From NCBI GenBank assembly GCA_020912385.1, contig CP087213.1, forward strand, positions 2,294,001-2,358,000: DNA of 64,000 nucleotides, given 5' to 3'. Under the pieces are notes generated by a model. That model worked only from the letters and a program-made list of their open reading frames with translations, ran no database searches and was not told where the DNA came from. Below, piece after piece: positions 21,285 through 32,977 of the stretch. A program made the position numbers and the translations under genes. The stretch's first letter is position 1, and every line of letters begins with the position of its first letter. The DNA is from Neofusicoccum parvum (Eukaryota; Ascomycota; Dothideomycetes; Botryosphaeriales; Botryosphaeriaceae).

Positions 21285-22725
21285 ATGAAGGCCTCTCTCT
21301 TCCTTGCCTTCCAGGCCGCTCTCGCGGTCCTGGCTGCCCCCGCCCCGCGTCGCCGCGATACCAAGGAGTTCGACATTGTCGCCTCTGCGGAGATTGACGT
21401 GACCGCTCTCCTGGCTGAGATCAACCTGAACCCGGATATGGTACAGACCAGAATCTCCAGAGTCCCGAAGTAAGATACTAATGCAATTGCAGGAGGACGT
21501 GTTCACCACGTTCAACAACACCCTGTTCAAGGGTTTCTCTGGTGCCATTACCCAGGAGGAGGCCGATTTCCTGAACGCCAAGAGCGAGGTCATCGCTGTC
21601 GAGCCCGTCATTGGCGTCGGCATCGCCGCCACCCGCGGCAGCGCTCCGTGGGGCCTGCAGCGCATCTCTCAGCGCGGCCGTGTCAGCGGCACCGCGTCTG
21701 CCCGGACCTTCACTTACACCTACTCCGACACCAAGCTCGGCCAGGGCGTTGATGTCTACGTCGTCGACACGGGCATCTACACCTCCCACCAGGAGTTCGG
21801 CGGCCGCGCCCGCACTGGCTACAGCTACTACTCGCCGTCCACCGACGGCAACGGCCACGGTGAGCTTTATCACTCCCCTCCCCCGGTCAATCCAACTGCC
21901 CCATTCGGAACCCCGCGGCTAACCCGATCCAGGAACCCACTGCGCCGGAACCATTGCCGGATCGACCGTCGGCGTCGCCTCCAACGCCAACCTGATTGCC
22001 GTCAAGGTCCTGGCCAACGACGGCCGCGGCACCTCCGCAGGCGTAAGCACCACCACCCCCCACAAGTCCAGAAACCCCGACTGACACTTCCCCCCTGCCA
22101 GTTCATCGCCGGCCTCGACTACGTCGCCTCGCAGCACTCCTCCCGCCAGAGCGCCAGCAACTTCGTCGCCTCCGTCGCCTCCATGTCCCTCGGCTTCGAC
22201 AGCCGCTCCACCGCCGTCGAAACCGCAGTCCGCAACCTCGCCGCCGCCGGCGTGCACGTCGTCGTACGGCCTCCCCTCCCCTCCCCCACCCCCCAACCCC
22301 ACTAACCGCCCCGCCCCCAGGTCGCCGCCGGCAACTCCAACACCAACGCGTGCAACTCGTCCCCCTCGGCCCTCGGCGGCACCGGCAGCACCACCGTCCT
22401 CGCCATCGGCGCCTCCAACATCAACGACGCCGTCGCCTCCTTCTCGAACACCGGGCCCTGCGTCGACGTCTTCGCGCCCGGCGAGGGCGTCGTGTCCGCC
22501 GGCTACACGTCGGCCACCTCCTACCGCTCGCTGTCAGGCACCAGCATGGCGTGTCCCCACGTCGCCGGGCTGGTCGCGTACAACGCGGCTGCGAACGCGA
22601 ATCTGAGGACGCCGGCGGCGATGAAGAGCGCGGTGAAGAGTGGCGCGATTAGTGGGGTTTTGACGCAGAATAGCGGGTATGTGAGCGGTGGGGCGTTGGT
22701 GTTGGCGAATAATGGGAATGCTTAG
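21285..22725 (+). CDS. Secreted subtilisin-like serine protease (S8, proteinase-K type)
   Basis: Extracellular endopeptidase made as a zymogen. Exons 21285-21440, 21493-21859, 21933-22042, 22102-22263, 22321-22725; 399 aa. The signal peptide is [18 protein letters not shown]. An inhibitor-I9 propeptide follows ([18 protein letters not shown]...[12 protein letters not shown]...EVIAVEPV). The mature enzyme begins near [11 protein letters not shown]. The triad is D144 ([11 protein letters not shown]), H174 (GNGHGTHCAGT, split by intron 2) and S340 ([12 protein letters not shown]), with oxyanion N270 (AAGNSN). The D-H spacing of 30 matches proteinase K. All catalytic residues are intact and length is normal. 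The four introns fall at in-frame GT/AG sites. It likely serves nutrient acquisition or host/substrate protein degradation. Confidence 0.95.
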
Positions 22726-23968
22726 GTTTGGGGATGAGGGAGTGAGGGGGGTGGAGGGGGTTGAAGGGGTGGAGGGGGTGAGAGGGTTGGGGAGAGGTGG
22801 TGAGGGAAGAGATTTGATGGCTATTTCGCTCGTTGTAGAGTAGGAGAAAGAAAAATTAAGGTGCACCGTTTTGTGGATCTACGAGAGGGAATTTGATCGG
22901 TGTGAATGTGCTTGTGTGATTGGAATGAGGGAATGTGTGTTTTGGGAAAGAACACCCTCCTGAGAGAGGGCATTGTGATGGTGAGATTCGATTTTCTTTC
23001 GCTCTTTGTCTCCCTTGTAGGATATGAGATCGAGCGAGGCATCTGAATAACCTGGTCTTGACGGCTTCACTAAATTGAGTAGAACAGTATCAGCAGTAGT
23101 GTATCTGATTACTGGAATTATTCTGCCCTAGTAATAGCCAATAAGCTTTTAAGCAGGACTCTAGAGCTGTGGCCGACGTTGCATGTGATTTGACTGGTCC
23201 TTCTATTGATGGCAAATCAAGTGCTCGGATTACCAGCTAAGCCTAGTGCGGCTCTTGCACCTGCATAGCATTACGAAGCGGGGGTAAACATGGCGTACTG
23301 CGCCCTAAAATCAGAGCCCTCAAAAAATTAAGAGCCTTGTCTTACTCAGCAGATTTTGCGCGTCAACAATGGAGCAACCAAAAAAAAAAAAAAACAAACA
23401 AGGTCCCTTAGTCGGTGTGATCTTTGAAGTTTCCAAATTCGGCCCTGGAAAACTTTCTTCGGAAATGGCAAATCTTAACTTACACGAAATAGTTCGAAAA
23501 TTACTCTGCACATTTGCATCCAGGCGGATGCTTCAACTACCCATCTGTGAGCAGAATGACCTGCTGAAATACTTCATGGACTGACCACATAATCCCACAC
23601 TCCTAGAACGCTGCTGCAGATGCTGGCTGCCGAGAAAAAAAGAAACTGGCCAAATGCGAATCACGCCTTAAAGCGGGCTGAAGTACTCGTCTGAATGCAA
23701 AAGTACCTCACAATGCATGCCAAAGGCATCCGGACGACTGCCTCAGCCCCTATGTAATTCTGTTTCCTGAGTGTGTGAGAGGATTATTTACATGCACGAG
23801 GAGAACATGGAGAAATACAAAAACTTTTCACAGAGTAGTTGCAGAATCCACGTAAGGTATAGTGCCGCACCCATACGCCTCTCTCCCTTACATCTTTACC
23901 GTACTCGTACATTTTATTCGACAGAGTCGAGATTCCCATATGACACCCAATCCGCCCATCTGATCGAA
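22726..23968 (+). other. Intergenic between convergent genes
   Basis: About 1.24 kb between the subtilase stop and the TyrRS stop, which converge. The first ~100 nt are G-rich (repeated GGAGGGGGT-like runs). From about 22850 the DNA is more AT-rich, with a 14-A homopolymer near 23380-23394. A small 71-codon frame at 23369 begins at that region but shows no family pattern. Probably 3'UTRs and spacer. Confidence 0.5.
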
Positions 23969-25964
23969 TTATTTTTGCTCCTCCGTTGGACGCCCCAACT
24001 CACCATCCCATCCCGGCACAGAGAGGCCCTTCGCAGCAAATTCCTCATCCGGGATGATCGTGATGACTTTTACCTTCCACTTGCCGATCCTGATCATCAG
24101 CTGATTCTCGTCGAAGATGTATTTCTCCGGCATTCCCACAGCCGTGTGCTTGATGGGCGTAAATTTCACCTCGTCGCCCATGCCGCCAATCTGTCCGGGT
24201 CTGCTGCCGACGTAGGCGCCTTGATTGGTGACGAGACGGTGGGCCTCGCTCCTGGAGGCGGTAAGTCCGGCAGAGTGAAGAACCTTGGGGAATGTGGCGT
24301 TGTAGACGAGGGATTTCGGCAGGAACATGTTGACAGACGGAGCACTCTCCCAGCTTACTATCGGCGCGGACTTGTTTCCGCTCGACATGTTGATGAAGTT
24401 TCTCTTGTCGCTCGCGTGGAGAGGCTCTTGATTCTCATCCGTGGCAGTCCCCTCGGGGTTAGCGGGTGTCTCTTGCCGCTGCGAAGGCCTTCCAAAGATT
24501 TGCTTGTGTTCTTGGGCGGTTTTGTCTGCTGCGATCGGGCCATGAGCTAGCTCGATGAACTCTCGGGCAAGAAGGTGCTGGGCCAGCCGTTTCGATGGAT
24601 CGATCTTGTGCTCTTCGATGACGGTGGCGATGGTAGAGAGGGGGAGGAAAGTAAACAGTTTCAGGTAACGCTCAACATCAGCATCGGAGGTCCTCACCCA
24701 GAACTAGATGCCGGTGTCAGTCGTCGAATGTATTGAAGGTTCGAGGAGATGACTTACGCCGTACAAATCGAAGCTTGGCGTTAGTTCCGGGCTTAACCAG
24801 ACAGCGTTGCCAGCACTCTTGCCAAACTTCTCGCCAGACGAGGTGGTCAGAAGCGGAACGGTCAGGCCGTAAGGAGCTTTGAGGTAGTCATTTTGGGGCT
24901 TCTTAAGATCGAGGACTCTTTCTTGAACTTCAGGGTCCGGAATGGTGTTCCGAATGTAGTTGATGGCGTCGATACCCGCAACGATGTTGCCATACTGGTC
25001 AGAGCCGCCCACCTGCAGCTGAACGCGGTTTCTGTTGAACAGGTGCCACCAGTCCCAGGCTTGTAGGATGGGATAGCTGAATTCGGCGAACGACATGCCC
25101 TCGCCATTCGCCTGCCGTAGCTTCACGCTGCAATCGATCAGCAAAGTGCGAGTTGTTACCAGACAAGATTGACCCACGTGTCGCGACTCAGCATAGGGCC
25201 CAGCCTGAAACCAGTACCAATGGTCTTCATAAACTCGATGACATCCAGGCCTTGCAGCCAAGTATTGTTGTTCACCAATGCCCTCTTCCAGGCCCATTCA
25301 CGGACGTAGCCATGCTTGCGGCCCATGCGCTCAACGCTCATCCAGAGCTTCTTCAGCTGCATGTGCATCAGAACCATGTTGGTCTTGCGTGTGGAAGTGG
25401 CCACCTCCTCGCGAGCGGTGGCGCGGCCGATGGGGTCCCCGATCTTGGCTGTTGCACCGCCGAGCTTTGAAGGGAGATGTCAGAAAGAGGGTGTCTCTGG
25501 GCTAGACTGCGGCGTGCTTACGAGGGTATAGGCAGAAAATCCGTGCAAGTACATCCAGAAGATGACCATGAACGGCAGCAGGTGGCCGACATGCAGCGAG
25601 GGCGCAGTCGGGTCGACGCCGCAGTAAGCGCCGATGCGCTTGTTGGTCATGACCTTGTCGAGGACCTTGCGGTCTCTGTGCCCGAGTTAGCTGCTGCGCG
25701 GGCGCAGTGGAGGAGGGCTGCGCACCCTGCGATCTGCTTGATGTATCCCCGCTCCTCGAGCATGCTCAGGAAGGCCTGCTTGCGGCCGGCCTCGATCTCC
25801 TTCGCCTGCTCCTTCCACTGCCACTCGGCCTCGATGGTCTTGCGGATGGTGCCCTGGGAAATGGAGCGGACGGGGGTGCGGGGCGCCGCCTGCCGCAGCT
25901 GGCACTGGCGGCAGACGTAGGCGCGCGGGCGCACGGCATGGCGGACGAGCGCTGAGGGAGCCAT
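23969..25964 (-). CDS. MSY1: Tyrosyl-tRNA synthetase, mitochondrial
   Basis: Class I synthetase that charges mitochondrial tRNA-Tyr. Exons 25964-25726, 25675-25522, 25464-25178, 25127-24758, 24703-23969; 594 aa. An Arg-rich presequence ([14 protein letters not shown]...) starts the protein. The HIGH-type motif is SLHVGHLLP (H108-H111), the KMSKS-type motif is KFGKS (327-331). [26 protein letters not shown] and [10 protein letters not shown] are standard Tyr-site blocks. The C-terminal S4-like RNA-binding part ([22 protein letters not shown]) is present, with an acidic fungal-type insertion before it (residues near 400). The splice at [18 protein letters not shown] uses a GTGGGT donor. The ATG at 25964 is the only ATG ahead of the presequence. 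It is divergent from the GH36 gene. Confidence 0.93.
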
Positions 25965-26382
25965 TGACGCGCTGGACAAACTTTTGGCAGCGGCGGCGAC
26001 GCGCCAGAGATGACCCGCGCGGCGACGACGGGCGGTGAGAAGCGGCAGTTTGTACCCCGGTCAGGGCCCGCCCGCCGCCGCCGTCTCCGCATCGATGTCA
26101 TCATCCGTGCAGCTGCTGAACACCGTACAGCTCACAGCTCACACTCTAGCTCCTGTGCTCTCACCGCTCCCGGCCGTTCCACCATCTCCCCTCGGACGAC
26201 GCGGCTCGCTGCAATTCCCTCGCCGCCGCGCCTCCTCGCGCCGAGCTCTTCCCCGCACCTCCATTCCGTAACTTTGTATCACCAAGCGCCGCTGATCCAT
26301 TGAGCCTAATTCAATCCATTGCCCGTCCATTTCTGCCGCCGTCGTCCCTTTGCAAAAGTGCCTGCTCCATCTCTGCCTCACA
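25965..26382. promoter_or_regulatory. Divergent promoter, mitochondrial TyrRS / GH36
   Basis: A 418-nt gap with no TATA box that I can see. GC-rich near the TyrRS start, pyrimidine-rich near the GH36 start, as in housekeeping promoters. Confidence 0.45.
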
Positions 26383-29056
26383 ATGTACGCCAATCTCGTC
26401 TGCTCGCCGCCGTTGGGTCAGACCACGGTGGTCCCGGCCGACCTGGCCTCCGTGAGTTCCTCGTGCGTCATGAGAGTGCCTGTTTGCTGAGAATGCCAGG
26501 TGCGCTTCACTGCTCTCATCGAAACAGATCCATCGTCAGCCAGGACCTGGGAAGTCGCCCTGTGGCACAACCATGCCGGCCCTGAGCAATGGGAGAAGCT
26601 TATCCTTGGCGAGGAAGATTTAGACCCGTCGCTGGTATGACCAGTGCCACTTCGTCGTGAAGCCTGATTTTGACCTGTGCCAGCTTGTTGTCAACCGCGA
26701 GGACTCGACACCCTGCCGTCGCCGATGGTTCTCTGGAGAGCTGCCTGGCCGACCCAACCGCCCGGTGTCTTTTACCATCACCTTCCGAGCCGGCCAGGAC
26801 GAGCCGTGGAAATGGGCCAACGAGCAGTTCTCCTACTCTGACGGCCACCTGCACTACCAGCCCGACCAGATCACAAAATCGCCCCTGTCCGACTATCTCA
26901 CCAACATCAGCAAGGACCTCCGCATTGATCAAGAAGCAAGTCAGACTTCCAACACGCTCTTGTGGACTGCGTCGGGAAAGGTCCAGTCTGCTTTTGGGAG
27001 CGAGTCTGGGAGGGCGAACCACACTTTGGGCCTTCCAACTGACCAGAGCAAGTGGTTTGCACTCGTCCGTTTGTGGAGTCCTTGGCTAGCCCCTCGTCAA
27101 GGTAAAGCAACATTCAATCCCGACAAGGAGGCCGTTCTGGCTTCCTTCTTGCGGAAGGATGGCTCTCACCTGGTAATCCTCGCTGTAAGCGGCATCAACG
27201 ATGTTCTTTCTGAGCTCGTCCATGACGACAAAGGCAACGTTGTGATCCGGGCCCGCAATGACGGCACCGAGGAGCAAGACTCTACTGTCATCATTGCTGT
27301 AGGGAAGTCGTTTGAAGATGCAAATGCCGCAGCCATGTACCATGCTCGACGGCTGGTAATGAAGTGGGATGCAGCCAGCGGTCAGATTGAGGCCGAGATA
27401 GCGGCCATGGAGAAGAATGAGCTTCATTCCCAGTGGCTCGAGGAGTGGTATGATGGTCTGACCTATTGCACCTGGAACGGTCTCGGCCAGCATCTCACAG
27501 AACAGGCTATATTCGATGCTCTCGAATCCCTTGAGAAGAACAACATCACAATCACGAACCTCATCATTGACGACAATTGGCAGTCGTTGGATCATGAAGG
27601 AGAAGATCAATTCAAGCGCGGCTGGCTGGAGTTCGAAGCGAACAAGGAAGGATTCCCGCACGGCCTTGCTCACACTACGTCCGAAATTCGCCAGAGACAC
27701 AAAAACGTGTCTCACATTGCCGTCTGGCACGCAATTCTTGGGTACTGGGGAGGAATCTCTCCCGACGGGAAGATCGCTAAGGAGTACAAGACGGTCGAAG
27801 TGCTCAAAAAAGATGGAGTCTCCGGTGGTACTATGCTGGCAGTTGATGAGGAGGATGTTCCAAGACTGTACCAGGATTTCTACTCATTCCTCTCGAGGGC
27901 TGGCATCGACTCGGTCAAGACTGATGCTCAGTTCTTCCTTGATGAGCTTGACGACGCGACTGACAGAAGGCGCCTGATCAAGACTTACCAAGACGCCTGG
28001 ACCATCAGTATCCTCCGGTATTTCTCCGCCAAAGCCATCTCCTGCATGTCGCAGACACCGCAAATCCTGTTCCATTCTCAGCTTCCGTCCAACAAGCCCC
28101 GACTAATGGTACGCAACTCTGATGATTTCTTCCCGGAAGTGCCTGCTTCCCACCCATGGCATATTTTCTGCAACGCCCACAACTCGCTCCTGACCCAGCA
28201 TCTCAATGTTCTTCCCGATTGGGACATGTTCCAAACGTCACACCCGTGGGCTTCCTTCCACGCTGCTGCTCGCTGCGTTTCCGGCGGTCCCATATACATC
28301 ACCGATGTCCCCGGCAAGCACGACATCGACCTCATCAATCAAATGACGGCCAAGACCCCCCGTGGCTCAACCGTCATCCTCAGACCGCACACCCTAGGCA
28401 AGACCATCGACGCGTACACCAGCTACGACGACCCCGCCCTCCTCAAAATCGGCACCTACGTCGGCCGGCAGCGCACCGGCACCGGCATCCTCGGCATCTT
28501 CAACACCACGAACCGGCGGCTCACCGAGCTCATCCCGCTCGACCGCTTCCCCGGCACCGAGCACGGCACCTATATCGTCCGCGCGCACACGACAGGCCAG
28601 ACGTCGGCGCCCGCCTCGCGCGGCAGCAGCACGGCCGCCGTGCACCTCGACCTCCCCGTCCAGGCCTGGGAGATCCTCTCCGCGTCGCCGGTGCACACCC
28701 ACTCGACCCGCTTCAACAAGAACATTAGCGTGTCCGTTCTCGGCCTCGTCGGCAAGATGACCGGCGCCGCCGCCGTCGTCAATCAAGACGTGTACGTCGA
28801 GCGCGAGGGCACGCAGCGCCTGCGCGTGTGGGCCAGCCTCAAGGCGCTGGGCACGTACGGGCTGTGGGTCGAGCGGCTGGAGGACATGGATCTGGAGGAG
28901 GATTTCATGGCGCTGCTGTTCGGGAAGGCGGTGCCGAGGGATTGCGTGGCGAGGAAGGGGAGCGTGCTGGAGATTGATTTGGTGAGGGCGTGGGAGGCGA
29001 GCGATCAGAGGGCGGGGTGGAGCAATGAGGTTGCGATTGAGGTGTTTGTTCGTTGA
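26383..29056 (+). CDS. GH36 raffinose-synthase (Sip1)-type alpha-galactosidase
   Basis: Putative intracellular alkaline alpha-galactosidase / galactosyl hydrolase. Exons 26383-26451, 26500-26634, 26684-29056; 858 aa. The N-terminal beta domain starts MYANLVCSPPLGQTT and continues TWEVALWHNHAG. The frame seems to break at 26636 (GTA TGA), but a 49-nt intron (26635-26683, GTATGA...GTGCCAG) joins DLDPSL to LVVNREDSTP and restores it. The catalytic barrel shows NLIIDDNWQSLDHE, the nucleophile motif SVKTDAQ (D482) and the acid/base motif RNSDDFFP (D548/D549), plus GGPIYITDVPGKHD. There is no signal peptide. Stachyose or raffinose synthase activity is unlikely in a fungus; hydrolysis of alpha-galactosides is the best guess. 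Confidence 0.9.
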
Positions 29057-29781
29057 GGGGAGGGCGGGAGGTGGTGGTGAGCTCGTGACTGCTTTGAATT
29101 ATTCGTCTCGCGCGGTCTCGTATCATTTGTGACTGGGATGAAATGCTCGTGGCCGTTGTTATTTTTAAAAGTCTGTTCCTGTTCGCGTTGTGTGGTCGGT
29201 TCGGGGATCGGTGCGGCGTTCTTTACTGGATGAATTCGACAGTTTTCCCTAAGCCAAATTTGCGTTCAAATGCTGTCTGAAAACACCCCAGAAATCAAAC
29301 TAGTTGACGGTCTTGTTCCTTCTTAGTAAACTTCGCATTGGGAGTTGGAGCATTCGTCCGGTCGCGAATGTGCAGTCATAGAAAGGAAAAGCTCATCCGT
29401 GAGCACTTCGACTACCCATGACGATATTCAGGTGCTACGATATTTTCAGAACCAGCCTTGCACATTAATATTCCACGAGGACCACGGTAAGAGCAAACGA
29501 GCGCAACAAGATTCCAAGTCAGCCGAGAAAGTCCATAAATTCTGCTATAAGCCAGCACCACCACCTAGAGCAGCGCAGCAGCAGCATCAGCCCAGCCGCA
29601 GACGCATCGAATTCAGGCACCCAGCCCCTCTACGGGAACCCCATCTCCCAGGCCGCCCGCCAGCAGTCTCCGACCCGCCAGAGAGGAAAAAAGGAAAAAG
29701 GCCACCCAGAACAATCCACCCATCCATCCAGAACCCGCTCCGTTTCCCCAACCAAGAAACGCCGACACCAGCGCAACACGC
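29057..29781 (+). other. Intergenic between convergent genes
   Basis: About 0.7 kb between the GH36 stop and the stop of the small charged protein. Purine-rich from about 29500. No gene seen. Confidence 0.5.
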
Positions 29782-30468
29782 CTAGGCGGCGTATGGCTCA
29801 CTCGGGTCGAATGCAGCCAAGAACGCGAAACCATCCAGCGCCTCATCATCGCCCGCGTCGCCGCCAGGCTCCTCCTTCTTGACAGCCGGGGCGGCGCGCT
29901 CCTCGTCATCGTCGGCGTCGGCAACCGGAGTCATGGAAGCGGTCTTCTTGCCGCGGGCGGACGAGTACGCGGCCTTCTTGCGTGCCTTCGGGGCCGGCGT
30001 GGCCTTGTCGTCGTCGTCGGCGTCGTCGGTCGAGGGGGCGTTCTTGCGCTTGCGGCCGCCGGTGGCGGGCGTGGAGGGCGCCGAGGAGGCGTTGTTGGCG
30101 TCCGCGCCGCCGGCGTTCGACATCAGCTTCTTCTTGATCGGGTTCCAGCACGCGCTGGCCGAGGCTGGGTTCTTGAACTTGGCCAGCTGGGCGAGCTTCT
30201 CGAAGTCGATCTGGGTGGGTGGGGGTTAGTGGGGAGTTTGTGGTGAGCTGGGATGCATGGCGGGGGATTTTGGGGAGGGGGGCTTTTTTTTTGTGGTGGA
30301 TGTATGCAGGATGTTTCGTCTGTAGAATGAGTTCGGGGGTGAGGATGAAAAGTGAGGCTGCACTTAAGTCGATGAGCTTACCTGCGGCTCCGTCTTGAAG
30401 CAGCGCCAAACGAGTGCGGCGACCTCCAAGTCACGCGGGGTGAGAGTGTTACTCTTCGGGGCTCCCAT
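29782..30468 (-). CDS. Small charged, probably nuclear protein
   Basis: Exons 30468-30382 and 30210-29782; 171 aa. The N-terminus is a compact region spanning the splice: MGAPKSNTLTPRDLEVAALV, then WRCFKTEPQ-IDFEKLAQLAKF and SASACWNPIKKKL. It looks like a small helical domain found at the start of many fungal proteins. The rest is low complexity: Ala/Pro/Asp/Lys-rich with basic clusters (GGRKRKN, KARKKAAY, ARGKK) that could act as nuclear-localisation signals, and an acidic, aromatic end (ALDGFAFLAAFDPSEPYAA). Function unknown. The intron has standard GTAAGC...CCCAG ends. Confidence 0.75.
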
Positions 30469-30905
30469 TGTGCTGGAATACGATAGAAGCGGTGAAAGGA
30501 TACTGTTTGAGAGAGACAAAAGGTCAGAAAGCGAGGTAGGATGGGTCGTCATGGAGTCGAAGTGAAGTGAATTCTTCATAGCAAGGTAGAGTAGAGCAGG
30601 GTAGAAGGACTTACTTGAAGATGTGCTGGCTGCTTGGGCTGTTGTGGCCCAAGGAAGATCTCGAGCGACGATCGTGTTTGTGTTGTGGTTAGGTTGAGGG
30701 AGCAGCGGAAAGAGTAGGCATTTTAAGCTTGGGGTTGCGAGAGCAGCTGGACCCTTGGACCCTGAGCACCGCTCTGGTTGGTTCCGTCGACAGCCACTTG
30801 AGCCCAGCCTGCACCCACGCTGGCGCCCAAAAAGCATCACGGCAGGCAGACGTGACAGGTTAAACATATCAAAGCTTACATTCCACTCAGTTCTGCGTTA
30901 AGCTT
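30469..30905 (-). other. Intergenic, 5' flank of the small charged protein
   Basis: About 440 nt. A GTAAGT sequence on the minus strand near 30614 could be the donor of a leader intron, but I cannot fix its acceptor. No other feature seen. Confidence 0.35.
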
Positions 30906-32433
30906 CTATATTTGCCGGACCTCTCTTCCCTTCATCTCAGGTCTTTCGGCTTCCCATTCGTCTCTGAGCACCGCGAATATCGTGTCTGCCACCACCAGGG
31001 TCAGACCCAAGCTCCACACCAGCGTGATTGCGTAAAAGAAATTGGCGTTGCCAGAACCTGCGTAAATCCACAGGTGGTAGAAAGCTGGTCCCAGGAAGCT
31101 GGCATAGAGCAGCGTCGCGCTTGCGAGGAAGACATATCGAGTGACTACAAGTATGTCTGTCAGAGCCTGCTCTCATCACGCTTATACAACCGTTGGTGTA
31201 CTTACGAGGGAAAACATGGAGGTACAGAGGAACCAGACTCAGGAACAGTCCTGTCTCGGCTATGCTGGGATAGGGCATGAATACGGCAAAGATGCCGAGT
31301 AGCGCAACAATGACAAACAGCGGCTGCTTGCGGAGTCTGAATGTCAGCCCGCCGACGTAGGCTGACATGTGGAGCCAGAAAACGCCCAAGAAGAACTCTC
31401 GGAACGAGTCAAACATCTCGATAAAAAAGTACCACCACAACCCCACATTCGGTGTCAGATCTGGAAGCAGCAGATGGACACCGTATGTGGAGGGAATAAA
31501 TTCCCAGCTGCCCATGAGCAGCCGTGACAGGAACAACAGCAGCCCAACCGTGAAGACCAGATCTATGGTGTGGAAAAGCGCAAAGGTCACCAGCTTGGGT
31601 GCATTGTTCGGCTTCGCGCGGCGTGATTCGGCATCGTAGCACAGCAGGAGGAGCGGCGGGAATAGGAGGAGCGGATATAGCGAGAGGTACGAGGCAAGCG
31701 ATAGGGCGAGAACGAAGGTAATAGGCCGGCCACGTGCAGCACTTGCTATCGACGTCAAGAGGAGCAGCGAGGTAATGGCAGACGTCGGACGGCCGAGCAT
31801 AGTGGCAATGATGAAGGGATTGAAGAGGTAGCTATGGAATATCAGTACGTCTAATTGAAGGTTTTTGTTGGCGGAGCCACGCACCCAGCAGCAACGGCTA
31901 GACTGCTCCAGCGCAGGTCTTTCCGCGGCGACGTGAACAGGCGCGACGACACATTCTCGCCGGTCTCAGCAATGCGCATCATAGCATTGGCGCTGAGCAG
32001 GTCGACGGCTATGTAAACCAGGTTGGTAGCGAGCGGGAACGAGTATATGTCGGGCAGGAGCGAGAACAGTGGGAGCAATAGCGGCGCCTGGGGAGGTCAG
32101 CGGAGAGCAAGGGCTGGAGGCAGGCTGAGGAGCCGCACCTGGTGGAAGACTCCACCGTCGTAGGGCGACACATTGTGGTTGTAGAGAAAGAGACCCTCCT
32201 GCACTGCTCCGTGTCAGCGAGACGCGCGCCGTCTAGTGGCAGAGCATGGGCGTGCACATACGCCTCTTGAAGCTGGTGACGGGAGTGGAGATCTCGACGC
32301 GGTCGGTGAGCAGGTTGGGGAGCGAGGGGAAAGCGACGAAGAGAAACAGGCGCAGAGCTGCGGCGGCGCCAAACAACAGGGCCTTCTGCTTGTCGAGAGC
32401 CATTGCGGGCTTGGTTTGGGCTGCGGACGTCAT
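30906..32433 (-). CDS. GAB1: GPI transamidase subunit PIG-U
   Basis: Multi-pass ER membrane subunit of the GPI-transamidase complex that attaches GPI anchors to proteins. Exons 32433-32262, 32203-32139, 32087-31885, 31831-31206, 31144-30906; 434 aa, normal for the family. Recognisable blocks: LRLFLFVAFPSLPNLLTDRVEISTP; LQEGLFLYNHNVSPYDGGVFHQAPLLLPLF; YLFNPFIIATMLGRPTSAI; the central TYGVHLLLPDLTPNVGLWWYFFIEMFDSFREFF. About ten hydrophobic helices. The last exon ends VVADTIFAVLRDEWEAERPE. An in-frame ATG at 32403 is an alternative start ten codons downstream; 32433 is taken as first. Divergent from NOP7. Confidence 0.93.
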
Positions 32434-32977
32434 ATCATGGCGGGATCTGGCGCGGGCAGCTGCGGGAGAGAAGGGCGCGCTCGAGCTCCCCGTGGTGTTT
32501 TCGGCGCCGAAGGGCCCAAACGGCGCTTGCAGGGGTGCGCGGGCGGTGGCAGAAAAAGTTGCGGAGCGCGGAAACTGCGTCGCGCGCGCAGAGCAGAAAC
32601 ACCGACTGCCTCTCGACAACCTGCGCTTTCCTCTCAATCCGCGTCCACCCTGCTCGAACCCGTAAGTCTTGCTGTCTCTGCTATCGCTATGCGTCACCCG
32701 TCACCGTCCGCGTATTTTGCCCCGCATTGCTACCATGGCTGTCGAGCGCCTACGCTTGCCCATGCGCACACTCAAAACCCTCATCTGCTACTACTCCCAC
32801 GTCCTTGTCATTTTTGCTGGGCTTAACCTTGTCTACCACTGCTGCGTGTTGCTCTGCACTGATCCCGTCTTTCGTTCCGTTGTCATCGACGAAATCATCT
32901 ATCATATCGTGTTTCTTATTTTCTTCCCGCTGATGCACCTCTAGCAACAGGACCTCAATCCGAGGTAGAGCAACACC
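32434..32977. promoter_or_regulatory. Divergent promoter GAB1 / NOP7 with probable leader intron
   Basis: A 544-nt gap. On the plus strand a GTAAGT donor at 32662 and a CTAGCAACAG acceptor ending 32950 would define a 289-nt intron in the NOP7 5' leader, 27 nt before the ATG. The interval is T/C-rich, which explains a hydrophobic open frame (32735-32944) that I do not call as a gene. Confidence 0.45.

Noticed and set aside
26635..26644. Apparent 10-nt micro-intron (GTATGACCAG) in the GH36 gene
   Set aside because: Far too short for the spliceosome. The same donor with the acceptor at 26683 gives a normal 49-nt intron and a better protein.
32735..32944. 70-codon hydrophobic open frame with a good ATG context upstream of NOP7
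   Set aside because: It lies inside a likely leader intron (GTAAGT at 32662, CAG at 32950), and its hydrophobicity follows from T-rich DNA. No family resemblance.
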